Assembly: GCA_019637615.1 (NCBI GenBank)
Contig: JAHBVJ010000008.1
Location: 1-64,000, forward strand
DNA length: 64,000 nucleotides
Direction: 5' to 3'
Source of the DNA: Anaerolineae bacterium
GTDB lineage: Bacteria; Chloroflexota; Anaerolineae; Aggregatilineales; UBA2796
Positions 63,964-64,000 of the stretch are shown here, piece after piece (the stretch's first letter is position 1; each line of letters starts with the position of its first letter). The notes below the pieces were generated by a model. It saw only the letters and a list, made by a program, of their open reading frames with translations. It searched no databases and was not told where the DNA came from. The position numbers and the translations under genes are program-made.

Positions 63964-64000
63964 ATGGGTCAAACACAGCGGATATTGATCGTCGAAAACC
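63964..64000 (+). CDS. Start of a response-regulator-like gene (cut by window edge)
   Basis: From the ATG at 63964 the frame reads MGQTQRILIVEN, the first beta-strand of a CheY-like receiver (RILIVEDN pattern). Only 12 codons are inside the window, so the output domain is unknown. The assignment rests on this short motif. Confidence 0.5.
   Translation, partial: MGQTQRILIVEN

Overview
The window looks like chromosomal DNA of a member of the Chloroflexota (Chloroflexi). The main evidence is a cluster of very large membrane proteins of the DUF2298 / 'Chlor_Arch_YYY' type, a family known mainly from Chloroflexi and archaea. A menaquinone cluster, a CUT1 sugar transporter, MocR- and TipA-type regulators and GC-rich intergenic palindromic repeats fit the same picture. 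No rRNA or phylogenetic marker is present, so this is inference from gene content.

Layout. 1-5.8 kb is an accessory segment ending at a tRNA-Arg gene. It holds a degenerate VapBC-like pair and a plasmid-like minus-strand cluster (small helical protein, archaeo-eukaryotic-type primase with a C-terminal zinc finger, ParA, partner protein, winged-helix protein), followed by repeated GAGTATC motifs. It probably derives from an integrated plasmid or ICE. 5.9-10.2 kb holds NudK, a MocR regulator and a Tm-1-like / PEP-hydrolase-like pair. 10.3-16 kb is a four-gene minus-strand operon (small HTH-like protein, 181-aa unknown, TPR-CHAT protease, cytoplasmic subtilisin-like protease). It looks like a protease-cascade conflict system and is the strongest candidate here for an undescribed system. 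16-21.5 kb holds a secreted unknown, a TipA-type MerR regulator and a CUT1 ABC sugar transporter. 21.6-24.5 kb has an FG-GAP/ASPIC secreted protein and a DUF4062 protein.

24.8-38.1 kb is framed by related repeat blocks in inverted orientation, each with an RBS-preceded reading frame that carries in-frame palindromic repeats. Between them lie an SDR, endonuclease V, an MFS transporter, a DUF4397 secreted protein, a ferric-reductase-like membrane protein, a CobW-type GTPase, a secreted unknown and a copper-handling set (SafE-cupredoxin, CopZ, CopA). 38.1-39.7 kb carries a frameshifted IS256-family element. 39.7-45.6 kb holds a YjhG/YagF-type sugar-acid dehydratase, an MFS transporter, a pseudokinase-like protein, a membrane coiled-coil protein and an NAD-dependent epimerase. 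45.9-57 kb is the large membrane cluster: a GT39-DUF2298 fusion of 1887 aa, a DUF2298 protein and an Agl23/GT39-like protein, with two small unknown genes inserted. 57-58.5 kb has a small gene behind tandem terminator-like hairpins and a DUF1684 protein. 58.5-63.6 kb is the menaquinone operon menF-menD-menH-menB. A response-regulator-like gene begins at the right edge.

Starts were adjusted where a ribosome binding site or domain boundary argued for it. Family assignments come from motif recognition by eye; no database search was run.
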